Positions 26,339 to 36,834 are shown, numbered from the stretch's first letter. The stretch: 64,000 nt of DNA from Polaribacter butkevichii (GCF_038024105.1 NZ_CP150661.1:558001-622000); one strand, 5' to 3'. Program-made: numbers and translations. The notes: generated by a model not told the origin, from the letters alone.

Positions 26339-27616
26339 TTATTTAGCAGGTAATATTTTTCCTATACATTCTCCAAAACCAATGCGAACTTTGTCGTTTT
26401 TACAATGAGCACGCATAATTACGGTATCATTATCATTAATAAATTTACGCTCTGTACCATCTTTTAGTTTAATAGGGTTTTGCCCTCTCCAAGTTAGCTC
26501 TAACATAGAACCATAACTATCTTTTGTTGGTCCAGAAATGGTACCCGATCCCATTAAATCTCCAGATTCTACAGGACAACCATTTACGGTATGATGCGCT
26601 AATTGTTGTGCCATGGTCCAATACATATATTTAAAGTTAGAATTGGCCACCACAGTTTCTTCACCATTTTCTGGTTTAATACCTACTTGTAAATGAATAT
26701 CATAACTTCCTTTTCCTTTTTGTTTTAAATAAGGTAATGGTTCGTAAACTTGTTTAGGACTTTCTACTCTAAAAGGCTCTAAAGCATCTAAAGTTACTAT
26801 CCAAGGAGATATTGTTGAAGCAAAACTTTTCCCTAAAAACGGACCTAAAGGCACATATTCCCAAGCTTGTATGTCTCGTGCAGACCAATCATTAAATTGT
26901 ACCAAACCAAAAATATATTCTTCTGTTTCGTCAATTGGTATTCTATCTCCTAAAACATTTGCATCAGTTGTAATAAAAGCCATTTCAAGCTCAAAATCTA
27001 ATAATTTTGTTGGTCCAAATCCTGGAGTTGTAGTTCCTTCTGCAGGTTTTGTTTGTCCGTATGGTCTTCTAATTTTTGTACCAGAAGGAACAATAGAAGA
27101 GCTTCTACCATGATAACCAATTGGTACATGTAACCAATTAGGTAACAAAGCATTTTCTGGATCTCTAAATAAAGAGCCTACATTTGTAGCGTGTTCTTTA
27201 CTTGCATAGAAATCTGTATAATCTCCAACAGCAACAGGTAGCAACATTTCTACTTCTTCCATTCTAAAGATAATTTTATCTTTATGATTGGCATTATCTC
27301 TTAAAACACCATTGGTAACATCAAAAACTTCTGCAATTCTATTTCTAACCAAACGCCATGTTTTACGACCATCAGCAATAAAATCATTTAAGTTATCTTG
27401 TAGAAAAATGTCGTCAGTTAAAGGAATACCATCAAAATAACCTAATTGATGAAAAGCACCTAAGTCTATTGCAAAATCGCCAATTCTACTTCCAATGGTA
27501 ATTATATCATCTCTGGTGATAAAAACTCCAAAAGGAATGTTTTGAATAGGGAAGTCTGAATTCTTATCTACTTTTAACCAAGATTTTCTATTAGGGTTAT
27601 TTGCTGTTATGATCAT
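26339..27616 (-). CDS. fahA: Fumarylacetoacetase
   Basis: A 425-aa enzyme for the last step of tyrosine breakdown, hydrolysing 4-fumarylacetoacetate to fumarate and acetoacetate. The N-terminal SH3-like domain starts WLKVDKNSDFPIQNIPFGVF. The catalytic FAH domain includes DFYASKEHATNVG, PVGYHGRSSSIVPSG-type residues (here PIGYHGRSSSIVPSG), DFELEMAF and NDWSARDIQAWEYVPLGPFL. The length matches eukaryotic-type enzymes. It is alone; homogentisate dioxygenase is not in view. Confidence 0.96.
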   Translation of the reverse strand: MIITANNPNRKSWLKVDKNSDFPIQNIPFGVFITRDDIITIGSRIGDFAIDLGAFHQLGYFDGIPLTDDIFLQDNLNDFIADGRKTWRLVRNRIAEVFDVTNGVLRDNANHKDKIIFRMEEVEMLLPVAVGDYTDFYASKEHATNVGSLFRDPENALLPNWLHVPIGYHGRSSSIVPSGTKIRRPYGQTKPAEGTTTPGFGPTKLLDFELEMAFITTDANVLGDRIPIDETEEYIFGLVQFNDWSARDIQAWEYVPLGPFLGKSFASTISPWIVTLDALEPFRVESPKQVYEPLPYLKQKGKGSYDIHLQVGIKPENGEETVVANSNFKYMYWTMAQQLAHHTVNGCPVESGDLMGSGTISGPTKDSYGSMLELTWRGQNPIKLKDGTERKFINDNDTVIMRAHCKNDKVRIGFGECIGKILPAK

Positions 27617-27639
27617 TTTAAATGAGATTTATTTTTTAT

Positions 27640-27647
27640 CAAACCTA
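27640..27647 (-). promoter_or_regulatory. -7 box of fahA
   Basis: Reads TAGGTTTG on the minus strand, an exact TAnnTTTG match, 23 bases before the ATG. Confidence 0.5.
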
Positions 27648-27816
27648 CATAATTTTTTTTCATTTGAAAATAAAAAAACAACGAAAAATGTATTTTTAAC
27701 AGTACTTTGCTCTCAAATATATAATAATAACAAAAAATGATAAAATATCGTTAAAAGATGTTTTTTACAAACTTGATTTTATTATTTTTACTGCTTCTTT
27801 TAAAACAACAACAACA

Positions 27817-29091
27817 ATGCAATTAGACAACCAAATTTTTGACCTTATTCAGGAAGAAAAAGAAAGACAGTTAAATGGATTAGAATTAATCGCTTCAGAA
27901 AACTTTGTAAGTGATGATGTTATGAGAGCCCAAGGTTCTATTTTAACCAATAAATATGCTGAAGGATATCCTGGTAAAAGATATTATGGAGGATGTGAAG
28001 TAGTTGATGTTATTGAGCAAATTGCTATAGACAGAGCTAAAGAATTATTTGGTGCAGAATATGTAAATGTACAACCTCACTCTGGTTCTCAGGCAAATAC
28101 TGCGGTTTATGCTGCTTGTTTAAAACCTGGAGACACCGTTTTAGGATTTGACTTATCTCATGGAGGACATTTAACTCATGGATCTCCCGTAAATTTTTCT
28201 GGTAAATTATACAACCCAGTTTTTTATGGTGTAGATAAAGCTACCGGAAGAATAGATTATGATCATTTAGCGCAACAAGCTAAAGAACACAAACCTAAAT
28301 TAATTATTGCAGGTGCTTCTGCGTATTCTAGAGATATTGATTTTAAGAAATTTAGAGAAGTTGCAGATAGTGTGGGTGCTATTTTAATGGCAGATATTTC
28401 TCACCCTGCAGGTTTAATTGCTAAAGGAATTTTAAATGACCCAATACCTCATTGTCATATTGTAACTACTACAACTCATAAAACATTACGTGGACCAAGA
28501 GGTGGTATGATTATGATTGGTACTGATTTTGACAATCCTTTTGGAGAAACGTTAAAAAATGGTAAACCTAAAAAAATGTCTACATTAATTAATTCTTCTG
28601 TTTTCCCTGGAAACCAAGGTGGACCTTTAGAGCACGTTATTGCTGCTAAAGCTGTTGCTTTTGGAGAAGCTTTAACAGATGAGTTTTTAGAATATCAATT
28701 ACAAGTAAAAGCTAATGCTGCGGAAATGGCAAAAGAATTTGTTGCTAAAGGATATGATATTATCTCTGGCGGAACAGACAACCACTGTATGTTAATTGAT
28801 TTACGTAATAAAGATATTTCTGGGAAAGATGCAGAAATTGCACTTGGTAAAGCAGATATTACGGTAAACAAAAACATGGTTCCTTTTGATGATAAAAGCC
28901 CGTTTGTAACTTCAGGAATCCGTATTGGAACTGCTGCAATTACTACGCGTGGTTTAGAAGAAGATGATATGAAAACGGTTGTAAACTTTATTGATGAAGC
29001 AATACAAAATGCTGATAATGAAGAAGCTTTACATAAAATTGGTGAGCGTGTTGCTCATATGATGAGTGCAAGAAGATTATTTGTTATGTAA
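27817..29091 (+). CDS. glyA: Serine hydroxymethyltransferase
   Basis: A 424-aa PLP enzyme that interconverts serine and glycine with tetrahydrofolate, the main source of one-carbon units. It has [46 protein letters not shown], and the PLP-lysine motif [13 protein letters not shown]. The length is normal. It is a monocistronic gene ending in a bidirectional terminator. Confidence 0.97.
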   Translation: MQLDNQIFDLIQEEKERQLNGLELIASENFVSDDVMRAQGSILTNKYAEGYPGKRYYGGCEVVDVIEQIAIDRAKELFGAEYVNVQPHSGSQANTAVYAACLKPGDTVLGFDLSHGGHLTHGSPVNFSGKLYNPVFYGVDKATGRIDYDHLAQQAKEHKPKLIIAGASAYSRDIDFKKFREVADSVGAILMADISHPAGLIAKGILNDPIPHCHIVTTTTHKTLRGPRGGMIMIGTDFDNPFGETLKNGKPKKMSTLINSSVFPGNQGGPLEHVIAAKAVAFGEALTDEFLEYQLQVKANAAEMAKEFVAKGYDIISGGTDNHCMLIDLRNKDISGKDAEIALGKADITVNKNMVPFDDKSPFVTSGIRIGTAAITTRGLEEDDMKTVVNFIDEAIQNADNEEALHKIGERVAHMMSARRLFVM

Positions 29092-29140
29092 ACCACACAG
29101 TGGTTTTTAAGTATTCACTCTTACGAATACATATGAAATA

Positions 29141-29176
29141 TAAAAAGCATCAAGAATTATCTTGATGCTTTTTATA
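29141..29176. terminator. Bidirectional terminator between glyA and the CsbD gene
   Basis: Stem AAAAAGCATCAAG facing CTTGATGCTTTTT, perfect over 13 bp, with A/T tracts. Confidence 0.85.
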
Positions 29177-29199
29177 TTTAAATTTATAGCAATAGTTGT

Positions 29200-29391
29200 T
29201 TACCAACTTTTTACTTCTTTTTCTATGGCTTCGCGAGTTTCACCATATTTTTCTTGAATTTCTCCTACTAGTTTATTAAAAGTACCTTCTGCTTCTGTAG
29301 TTTTATCATTGGTAATACTACCAAATTTTTCTTTAAATTCTCCCTTTATTTGTTTCCAATTTCCTTTTGCTGTATCCGAGTTCATATTCAT
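29200..29391 (-). CDS. CsbD-family stress protein
   Basis: A 63-aa hydrophilic helical protein with the CsbD signature: GNWKQIKGEFKEKFGSITND and a second half EGTFNKLVGEIQEKYG. Family members are general-stress proteins of unknown mechanism. It lies just downstream of another small charged protein (29501-29704), and the two may respond to the same stress. Confidence 0.9.
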   Translation of the reverse strand: MNMNSDTAKGNWKQIKGEFKEKFGSITNDKTTEAEGTFNKLVGEIQEKYGETREAIEKEVKSW

Positions 29392-29500
29392 TTTATTTAT
29401 GTACTTATAATAGTACTGGTTAATAATAATACAAATTTAAAGAGATGGTTGTTTGTATATTAATGGTATCAATTAATATTTTAACTCATATAAATAAAAA

Positions 29501-29704
29501 CTATTTTTTTTCTGAACTTTTAATTTTTCCTGCAATTTCACTTGCCTCATCAGTAGAGCTTTGTATTTGATTTTTTAATTTGTCCTTAACTTTACTGCTA
29601 TCTATTTTTGCAACGATACTTTTCTTGCTATCTGAATCTTTTTCATCTGTTTTTACGGTCCCTTTTAAAGGATGTAATCCTCTTTCGTTTTTTATTTCTG
29701 ACAT
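29501..29704 (-). CDS. Small highly charged protein of unknown function
   Basis: A 67-aa Lys/Ser/Asp-rich protein without hydrophobic core segments (ERGLHPLKGTVKTDEKDSDS...). It is probably disordered. I do not recognise a family. Its position next to the CsbD gene suggests a stress protein, but nothing in the sequence proves that. The start MSEIKNERG is the only plausible one. Confidence 0.6.
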   Translation of the reverse strand: MSEIKNERGLHPLKGTVKTDEKDSDSKKSIVAKIDSSKVKDKLKNQIQSSTDEASEIAGKIKSSEKK

Positions 29705-29801
29705 ATCTTTATATTTTAAAAAGTTTAATAATTACTTCAAAAATAAAAAATAAGAAAACGTAAGGTTAACTACAATCAGCAAAATAGTAACTCATAAGCA
29801 A

Positions 29802-31145
29802 TTAATCTACCTCATTAGCACGTGTTATTATATTTTCTGGAATGGTTTTTTTAGCTTTTGCACCCATTTTCTTTAACTTTTCTACAGAAGTAATTAAATT
29901 CCCTCTTCCTTCAAAAAGTTTGTTCATAGCGTTAGAGTACTCATTTTTACTATCGTCAATTCGTTTTCCAATACCTATTAAATCACTTAATAAGCCGTTA
30001 AATTTGTCATATAAAGCACCTGCTTGTCTTGCTATTTCTAAGGCATTTCTTTGTTGCTTTTCATTATTCCACATAGAATCTATGGTTCTTAAAGTAGCCA
30101 AAAGGGTAGAAGGAGTTACAATAACAATATTCTTTTCAAATGCTTTATTGTATAAGTGATTATCTGTATTAATTGCCACTGCAAAAGCGGGTTCTATTGG
30201 TATAAAAAGTAGGACAAAATCGGGTGATTCAATTTTATAAATATCTTCGTATTTTTTAGCACTTAATTGTTCTACATGTCTTCTAAGCGATGCTACATGT
30301 TCTTTTAAAAATTGTGCTTTTAAGACTTCATCATCTTCATTTACAAATTGCTCATATGCGGTTAATGAAACTTTAGAATCTACAATCATTTTCTTATTAT
30401 CTGGCAAATGGATAACAACATCGGGTAGTATTCTCTTGCCATCATCATTAGTAAAGCTTTGCTGCACATAATACTCTCTATCTTTCTCTAAACCAGATTT
30501 TTCTAAAACTCGTTCCAAAACTAATTCACCCCAATTTCCTTGCGTTTTATTATCACCTTTTAAGGCTTTTGTTAGGTTGATGGTTTCCTTACTCATTTGC
30601 AAATTCATCTCTTTTAAACCTAAAATTTGCTGACGTAAAGCGGCATGATAATCGATACTTTCTTTGTGAGTTTTATCTACTTTATCTTCAAAAACTTTAA
30701 TTTTTTCTTGTAATGGATTTAAAATTATTTTTAAACTTTCTTTGTTTTGTTGGGTAAATTTGGTCGATTTTTCTTCTAATATTTTATTCGCTAAAACCTC
30801 AAAATTATTGGTGAATTTTTCCTGTAATTTTTCGACTTCATTTTTATTGTTTTCTAACTTTTCTGTAACGTTTTTAAACTCGGTTTCTAAACGCGTTTTA
30901 TCAGAAATTAGATTTTCTTTTTCTTTTTGAATAAATCGTAATTCGCTTTGTAAATCTTCTATTTTAGTTTCAGCATTTTTAACTGATTCATGTAGTTTAG
31001 AAATTTCAAATTCTAGATTCGATTTTTCTTTTTCAATATTTCCTTTCTGTTTTTCAAAATTTAATTTGGTTAAAAGTTTTCCTATAAAAAAACCTATCAC
31101 ACTAAATATTAGTGCAATTAAAGCGTAAATTATTAATTGGTTCAT
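29802..31145 (-). CDS. rmuC: DNA recombination protein RmuC
   Basis: A 447-aa protein with one N-terminal membrane helix (LIIYALIALIFSVIGFFIG), a long coiled coil (~25-125) and the RmuC nuclease-like domain (~160-430). Core motifs are KTQGNWGELVLERVLEKSGL, LPDVVIHLPDNKKMIVDSKVS, and FVLLFIPIEPAF. RmuC limits inversions at short repeats in E. coli and has a restriction-endonuclease-like core (VDSK). Single gene. Confidence 0.94.
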   Translation of the reverse strand: MNQLIIYALIALIFSVIGFFIGKLLTKLNFEKQKGNIEKEKSNLEFEISKLHESVKNAETKIEDLQSELRFIQKEKENLISDKTRLETEFKNVTEKLENNKNEVEKLQEKFTNNFEVLANKILEEKSTKFTQQNKESLKIILNPLQEKIKVFEDKVDKTHKESIDYHAALRQQILGLKEMNLQMSKETINLTKALKGDNKTQGNWGELVLERVLEKSGLEKDREYYVQQSFTNDDGKRILPDVVIHLPDNKKMIVDSKVSLTAYEQFVNEDDEVLKAQFLKEHVASLRRHVEQLSAKKYEDIYKIESPDFVLLFIPIEPAFAVAINTDNHLYNKAFEKNIVIVTPSTLLATLRTIDSMWNNEKQQRNALEIARQAGALYDKFNGLLSDLIGIGKRIDDSKNEYSNAMNKLFEGRGNLITSVEKLKKMGAKAKKTIPENIITRANEVD

Positions 31146-31353
31146 CCTCTAAATTTTAATATTGTAAATGTAATAAATATTATAGCCCTTTAATCTTTAT
31201 CAATATTTGAAAACGGGTATTTTTAACGTTTTTTAAAGTGTTTTTGTTCACCTCTTTTATTTAAAAATTAACGATTCTTTGTGTCTAAAGTTTATTTAAT
31301 TCTATCAAGAGAGCTAATTAATGCTTAATTTCGTACTTTGATGAAAGAATAGA

Positions 31354-31893
31354 ATGAAAGCAATTGCAAAATTTATATTATTTACACTTTTAGGTTGGAG
31401 ATTAGAAAACGATTTTCCTCAACAACCTAAAAAATACGTAGTTATTGCTGCTCCTCATACCAGTTGGCTAGATTTTCCTATTGCCATATTGTCTAGAATG
31501 GCTTCTGGTACCATGATTCATTTTATTGGAAAAGCATCCCTTTTTAAAGGGATTTTTGGTTCTTTCTTTCGGGTTTTAGGAGGTACGCCTGTAGATAGAA
31601 CAAAAAGCAATAATATGGTAGATGCCGTTATTGACATTTTTAATAAAAAAGAAGAGTTTAGATTGGGAATTTCTCCTGAAGGAACTAGAAAGAAAGTTGA
31701 CAAATGGAAAACGGGTTTCTATTATATAGCAAAAGGAGCTAAGGTTCCCGTTGTTATGGCAACCTTAGACTTTAAAAATAAAAAAATAAAAATTTCTGAA
31801 CCTTATTACACAACAGAGAGTAAAGAAGCTGATTTTGAGGTATTTCACTCTTTTTTTAAAGGTGTAAAAGGGAAAAATCCTGAATTATTTTAA
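31354..31893 (+). CDS. Short 1-acyl-glycerol-3-phosphate acyltransferase (PlsC-like)
   Basis: A 179-aa membrane-associated acyltransferase. The catalytic HX4D motif is in APHTSWLDFP, with GKASLFKGIFG, the Arg motif GGTPVDRTK, and the substrate motif SPEGTRKK. It is shorter than classical PlsC (~240 aa), matching a compact Bacteroidetes subgroup. It is a single gene followed by its own terminator. Confidence 0.88.
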   Translation: MKAIAKFILFTLLGWRLENDFPQQPKKYVVIAAPHTSWLDFPIAILSRMASGTMIHFIGKASLFKGIFGSFFRVLGGTPVDRTKSNNMVDAVIDIFNKKEEFRLGISPEGTRKKVDKWKTGFYYIAKGAKVPVVMATLDFKNKKIKISEPYYTTESKEADFEVFHSFFKGVKGKNPELF

Positions 31894-32010
31894 AACATTA
31901 GGATTACATTATAAAAAAGCTTAGTTTTGTGTTTGTAAACAAAATTGTCTAATCGAGATTAGGGGCTCTATTAGTTATGAGTTTGCATAAATAGTATCAT
32001 GCTATGATAT

Positions 32011-32041
32011 GAGTCTTCAGGATACTGAAGACTCTTTTTTT
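32011..32041 (+). terminator. Terminator of the acyltransferase gene
   Basis: A perfect 10-bp stem GAGTCTTCAG facing CTGAAGACTC is followed by seven Ts and abuts the pepT stop codon. Confidence 0.8.
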
Positions 32042-33282
32042 TATACAAACTTTTTAGAAACTTTTTCTGCAATACCAATAATTACTTCGGTTGCTTTTAC
32101 CATAGATTCTACAGGTACATACTCATATCTACCATGAAAATTATGTCCGCCAGCAAAAATATTAGGACAAGGCAAACCTTTATAAGATAATTGAGAACCA
32201 TCTGTACCACCTCTTATTGCTTTAATTAAAGGTGTAATTTCTAAATCTTTCATAACTTCTTCTGCAATATCTACAATATGCATTACAGGCGTTATTTTTT
32301 CTTTCATATTAAAGTATTGGTCTTTAATACTTACTTTAACAAGTTCTTGATTGTATTTTTCATTAAAATCTAGGGCAATTTTTTGCATTAAATTTTTTCT
32401 TTTTTCAAATAAATCTAAATCATGATCTCTAACAATGTACTCTAAAACAGTTTCTTCTACATTACCGTTAATATCATGTAAATGAAAGAAACCTTCATAA
32501 CCAGCTGTTTTTTCAGGAACTTCATTTGCAGGAAGTGCAGCCATATATTCATTTGCAATTAAAATAGAATTGATCATTTTTCCTTTTGCATAACCTGGAT
32601 GTACAATTTTTCCTGTAATCGTCACTTTTGCTCCTGCTGCATTAAAGTTTTCATATTCTAGCTCACCAATCTGACTTCCATCCATAGTATAAGCCCATTC
32701 TGCACCAAATTTAGCAACATCAAATAAATGAGCTCCTTTACCAACTTCTTCATCTGGTGTAAAGCAAATTCTAATTTTACCGTGTTTAATTTCTGGATGC
32801 TGAATTAGGTATTCCATAGCAGTTACAATTTCTGTAATACCTGCTTTGTCATCGGCCCCTAAAAGAGTAGTACCATCTGTAGTAATTAGTGTTTGCCCTT
32901 TGTATTGTAATAAATCATCAAAGTAATCTGGAGATAAAACAATGTTTTTTTCTTCATTTAAAACAATTACATTTCCTTGATAGTTTTCTACAATTTGAGG
33001 TTTTACATTTTTTCCTGTAAAATCTGGACTTGTATCTATATGTGCAACAAAACCAATGGTTGGTACTTCGTAATCTAAATTACTTGGCAACGTTGCCATG
33101 ATGTAGCAATTGTCATCTAAATCTACATCTTTCATACCAATTTGTTTCAATTCCTCCACTAAAACATGTGCTAAATCCCATTGTTTTTCGGTACTCGGAA
33201 AAGCAGGATTATTTGGGTCTGATTCTGTATCTATGGTAACGTATTTTATAAATCTGTCTGTAATATGTTTTTTTTCAATCAT
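32041..33282 (-). CDS. pepT: Peptidase T (tripeptide aminopeptidase)
   Basis: A 413-aa M20B di-zinc peptidase releasing the N-terminal residue of tripeptides. Ligands and catalytic residues are visible: AHIDTSPD, GADDKAG, PDEEVGKG, DGSQIGELEYE, and the late histidine in GGHNFHGRYEYVP. The length is normal. The lipoprotein gene lies one base upstream, so they form a two-gene operon. Confidence 0.96.
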   Translation of the reverse strand: MIEKKHITDRFIKYVTIDTESDPNNPAFPSTEKQWDLAHVLVEELKQIGMKDVDLDDNCYIMATLPSNLDYEVPTIGFVAHIDTSPDFTGKNVKPQIVENYQGNVIVLNEEKNIVLSPDYFDDLLQYKGQTLITTDGTTLLGADDKAGITEIVTAMEYLIQHPEIKHGKIRICFTPDEEVGKGAHLFDVAKFGAEWAYTMDGSQIGELEYENFNAAGAKVTITGKIVHPGYAKGKMINSILIANEYMAALPANEVPEKTAGYEGFFHLHDINGNVEETVLEYIVRDHDLDLFEKRKNLMQKIALDFNEKYNQELVKVSIKDQYFNMKEKITPVMHIVDIAEEVMKDLEITPLIKAIRGGTDGSQLSYKGLPCPNIFAGGHNFHGRYEYVPVESMVKATEVIIGIAEKVSKKFV

Positions 33283-33283
33283 T

Positions 33284-33841
33284 TTATTGAATTATTTTAA
33301 TTTTTTCTATGAGTGCAAATGCATTGCACAACCTTGTGTTTACAACAGAGTCTCCGTAAACTTCTGCCTTGGCAAGTATAAAATTTTGTTTATTAAGTTT
33401 GATAAATAAAAGGCAAACCTGATAATCAAAAGCTCCCTTTTTTCCTTTAGAAATGGTGTAATAAGAAGGTTTTTCTAAGAAAGAAGTCTCTTCAGATTTT
33501 ACTTGAATAAGATTTTTTGATAAATTTTCTTGCTCTTGTTTTAATTTAAAAGAGGTATCAAAATTAATATTTTTCTGAACATAAGTGACATCCAATAACA
33601 GAGATTCTGTTAATTGTTTTGTGGTGTCTGCGGTGTAAATAGAAGACTGTAGTGTATCATAATATAAATTTGTTTTCCATGTTTTTGGTATTTCTATAGA
33701 AAACAAGTTTTTAACATCTTTTACTACTTCTAAATTTTTATAATTAATTGGTTTACAATTAAAACGCTTGCTGATTTCAGATTGCTGTGAACAAGAATAG
33801 AATAGAAATATAGCTGTAAAAATGACTAAAATATTCTTCAT
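33284..33841 (-). CDS. Predicted lipoprotein of unknown function
   Basis: A 185-aa protein with a lipoprotein signal (NILVIFTAIFLFYSC; the cysteine follows FYS) and a beta-rich mature part resembling PsbP/MOG1-like folds (FSIEIPKTWKTNLYYD...). I do not recognise a named family. It is the first gene of the unit with pepT. Role unknown. Confidence 0.75.
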   Translation of the reverse strand: MKNILVIFTAIFLFYSCSQQSEISKRFNCKPINYKNLEVVKDVKNLFSIEIPKTWKTNLYYDTLQSSIYTADTTKQLTESLLLDVTYVQKNINFDTSFKLKQEQENLSKNLIQVKSEETSFLEKPSYYTISKGKKGAFDYQVCLLFIKLNKQNFILAKAEVYGDSVVNTRLCNAFALIEKIKIIQ

Positions 33842-34213
33842 AAAACTATTTGAGTATTATTTTAGTAGCGTAGAAACGATCTATTTGATATTTTCTTTTT
33901 TTGTTTGAAAGAATCATTTTTAAACTAAGTTTTACTTACTTCTGTTTGGCTTTTTAAGAATACTGTTAAATGAACTAAAAAGTCAATTTATAGCCTTTAT
34001 ATTCTTACTGCAAGTTAACAAGAATATTGTAAAAATAAGGATAAAGTTTAAAATTCTCTTTCTTTTTATTTTTCCTTTTTACAATACCAAGACAATCAAT
34101 TTTTTATATTTAATTTTTAATAATTTTCTTAGAATAGATAAATACAAACAACGGTGTACCGAGTTAAATAAACTAAGAATAGATGATAAATAGCAGTAAG
34201 TCAATGTCTATTT
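33842..34213. other. Gene-free stretch with no recognised element
   Basis: A 372-base AT-rich spacer between the lipoprotein gene start and the 3' end of the COG3014 gene. I see no open frame, no strong hairpin and no exact TAnnTTTG box. Confidence 0.5.
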
Positions 34214-35629
34214 TTAACGACTGAAAGACTGGAGCGTGATGATTTTTTTAAATTGGATCCCTTTTCCTCCTTGAACCTTAATTTTTTCTTCTTGGGTAGT
34301 TCCATCCGTAGTTTTTAAAAGAACAGAAATGGTGTTTTCTCCTTTTTTTAATGGAATTCTGGCATAATAAATTGCATTGGGTAAACTCTGCCAATTACGT
34401 GTATCTGCATGTTCTGACATGGCATTAAAAATACCTAATACAGCACCTAAATCTTTATTCTGATCTCTTAAAAGTGATTCTGATAATTTTTTAGTTCCTA
34501 ATCGAATAGCAGTTTTACCAATTTCTCTTAAAGTTCTATCCTTTAAAGTTTTAAAAGCAATGTCTTCATAATTTTGTACCATTTGTAAGCTACCAATTTT
34601 AGTACTATCTTTTAAAATAGTTGCTCCAGAAAAATAAGGAGTTCTTGCAATGTATTTAGGAAAAGCAACATTAAAAATATTGATATCAGAAAACGACTGT
34701 TTTTTATTATAATCGTTACTAATCGGAATTGGTAATTTTAAATCTAACTCTTTATTATAAATAGAAACAATACCATCTGTTTTACCTGGCAAAACCGTAA
34801 AACTAAAGAAATTTTGTTCTTTAAATGGCACCAAACCGTTTTCCCAAAAAAGAATTAATTCGCCTTCTGTAGTTGTTTTATTTATTTGGTGAGTAATACC
34901 AAATATGTTTTCATATCTGTGTAATTCATTTATAAACCCCAAAGAAGCAGCAGTACGTAACACATCTTTTTTAAGCTGTTCGGGTAGGGGAGTTCCCATA
35001 AAAGATCCTTTATTAGCCAAATATAAATCTGCCGCATTTCGATACGAAATAAAGGCATTATTTACATCACCAGAAGCCTCGTATAAAAAACCTTGTAAGT
35101 TTAACGCAAAAGCATCCGAACTATATCTGTTTTTTTTCCCTTCAGGATATTTGTCATTAAGCTGTTGTAACTGAAGATTAATTCTTTTTGCTTCTACCAG
35201 AGCATCATCTGGTTTTTGTAGAAAAATATAATTTAATGCTTTGTAATAATGAATCGCAATTTTTTCAAAATCTTCACCTGTATACGTTTCTTTCTCGGGA
35301 TTTAAAAGGACTCCTAAAACAGCATTACCAACGGCTCTTTTGTTTTCTTCTATAAAAAAATCGGCCTTATTTAAAAAGGTATTACTTAATTCGTAGTTCT
35401 CATTTAAGTAAGCAATTTTTCCTTTTTCTAAAAAGTAGAGCAGCGAATTTCTATTCTTTTTTAAGAAAGAATTTTTATCAATATCGTTTAACGCTTTTTC
35501 TATATTTCCTTGTTGCAGCGCTGCTTGAAATTTTTGACTCTTCGTATTATAAGAAGCGCAACTGCTAAAAAATAAGAAAACGATAAAGAAAGAAATGCAG
35601 TATGCAATTTTTAGAGATGCTTTTTTCAT
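34214..35629 (-). CDS. COG3014-family lipoprotein with TPR-like repeats
   Basis: A 471-aa exported protein with a lipoprotein signal (cysteine in FFSSCASYN). TPR-like helices span ~35-200 (ALNYIFLQKPDDALVEAKRI, AFISYRNAADLY), followed by a beta-rich C-terminal half. This matches the COG3014 family often encoded beside LpoB-like proteins. Here the LpoB-like gene is 68 bases upstream in the same direction, supporting a shared cell-envelope role. Function not established. Confidence 0.85.
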   Translation of the reverse strand: MKKASLKIAYCISFFIVFLFFSSCASYNTKSQKFQAALQQGNIEKALNDIDKNSFLKKNRNSLLYFLEKGKIAYLNENYELSNTFLNKADFFIEENKRAVGNAVLGVLLNPEKETYTGEDFEKIAIHYYKALNYIFLQKPDDALVEAKRINLQLQQLNDKYPEGKKNRYSSDAFALNLQGFLYEASGDVNNAFISYRNAADLYLANKGSFMGTPLPEQLKKDVLRTAASLGFINELHRYENIFGITHQINKTTTEGELILFWENGLVPFKEQNFFSFTVLPGKTDGIVSIYNKELDLKLPIPISNDYNKKQSFSDINIFNVAFPKYIARTPYFSGATILKDSTKIGSLQMVQNYEDIAFKTLKDRTLREIGKTAIRLGTKKLSESLLRDQNKDLGAVLGIFNAMSEHADTRNWQSLPNAIYYARIPLKKGENTISVLLKTTDGTTQEEKIKVQGGKGIQFKKIITLQSFSR

Positions 35630-35697
35630 GTAAAAATGAGCGGCTATCGTATAAGAAATGGCTTTCCTAAAAAATTAGGAAAACCATTTAAACAGTC

Positions 35698-36285
35698 TTA
35701 GTTTTTAATAAACTTTTTAATTTTCTTATCGCCAATCCAAACTTTTTCGTTTGTTTGAATATTGGTAAGCTCTAAATCTATTTGATAATAGGTAACTTTT
35801 TGTCTTTTATGAGCATCTACAATTGAGTTGATATTACCTTGTAACATAAAATCGGCACCTGTTTCTAAACCAAATTTTTTCATGGTAGAAAGAGACGAAT
35901 TGTCTTGTTGATCTGCACGTTCTGCTCTTAATTCTTCCCTCATTTCTCCACCAGAAACTATTCTAGCTACTTGTCTTTTTATAAACGCTTTTTCTATGTC
36001 TTTTGTAAACGTTTCTGCCTCTATATGCTCATGAGATTTATTTCTAACCAAACCAACAATTAAAACTGGTTTTTTACCACCATTTGCTTGCATATAATCG
36101 GTTAGCCAATCGCCGTTTAATATTTCTGCGGTTAACTCTTCTGCAGCCAATCTAGAATCGGTATCATTCCATCTACCACTTACATCTATTTGTGTATCAG
36201 TATCTACACGAATTACTTTTCTAGCACAAGAACCTAAGGTTAATGCACTTATAATTAAACCTATAATAACAAATTGTTTTCTCAT
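35698..36285 (-). CDS. LpoB-like lipoprotein (penicillin-binding-protein activator family)
   Basis: A 195-aa lipoprotein (lipobox LGSC, mature start CARKVIRVD). It carries the LpoB-like domain: DVSGRWNDTDSRLAAEELTA, GGKKPVLIVGLVRNKSHEHI, and ADFMLQGNINSIVD. In E. coli LpoB activates PBP1B from the outer membrane. In Bacteroidetes the partner is unproven. It is encoded between a 142-aa exported protein and the COG3014 gene, apparently one operon. Confidence 0.88.
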   Translation of the reverse strand: MRKQFVIIGLIISALTLGSCARKVIRVDTDTQIDVSGRWNDTDSRLAAEELTAEILNGDWLTDYMQANGGKKPVLIVGLVRNKSHEHIEAETFTKDIEKAFIKRQVARIVSGGEMREELRAERADQQDNSSLSTMKKFGLETGADFMLQGNINSIVDAHKRQKVTYYQIDLELTNIQTNEKVWIGDKKIKKFIKN

Positions 36286-36321
36286 CTTTTTATAAAATAT
36301 ATTTTTTTTTAATATGTAAAG

Positions 36322-36750
36322 TTAATCAAAAATCAAATACCCTAATAGCCCTAAATTTAATAAAGAATTGCTATTTAAATAACCATTATTAAATCGGTTA
36401 TATCTGTAATTATTAGAAAAACCATTATAACCACTATGGTAATATGTAGCAGGGTTTTTAGCACGTTCTAAACGTTCTTGATGTCTCCACAACGGACGTT
36501 GAGATCTAAAATATTTTCTTAGTTCTTTACGTTGCCTTTTTGCTTCCATAGGATCTATAGCGGTGTACGTTTCTTGTACCGTAGTACCTTGTAATAAGGT
36601 TATAGAATTCACCTCGTTTGCTGCAGTATATTTTTGTAAACTAGTTTGATAGTTCGGATTTTGATCCGCTAACAAAGCTACTGATTGCTGTGCCATTCCT
36701 ATAAAACCAACAAATGTAATAAGGACGACTGTTAAAATTTTGGTTTTCAT
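36322..36750 (-). CDS. Small exported protein of unknown function
   Basis: A 142-aa protein with a signal peptide (KILTVVLITFVGFIGMAQ). The mature part is basic in the middle (KRQRKELRKYFRSQRPLWRH) and rich in Asn, Tyr and Gly near the end (GYNGFSNNYRYNRFNNGYLN). It lies 36 bases upstream of the LpoB-like gene in the same orientation. No family recognised. Confidence 0.75.
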   Translation of the reverse strand: MKTKILTVVLITFVGFIGMAQQSVALLADQNPNYQTSLQKYTAANEVNSITLLQGTTVQETYTAIDPMEAKRQRKELRKYFRSQRPLWRHQERLERAKNPATYYHSGYNGFSNNYRYNRFNNGYLNSNSLLNLGLLGYLIFD

Positions 36751-36834
36751 TGTATCTGTTTTTATATTGATAATAGTCCAAATACTGTGCCAATACTTAC
36801 AAAAGGATATGGTTTTTTTTAGGCAATTAATATT

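Noticed and set aside
29200..29704. Toxin-antitoxin pair
   Set aside because: One is a clear CsbD stress protein and the other a disordered charged protein. Spacing is over 100 bases, with no TA motif.
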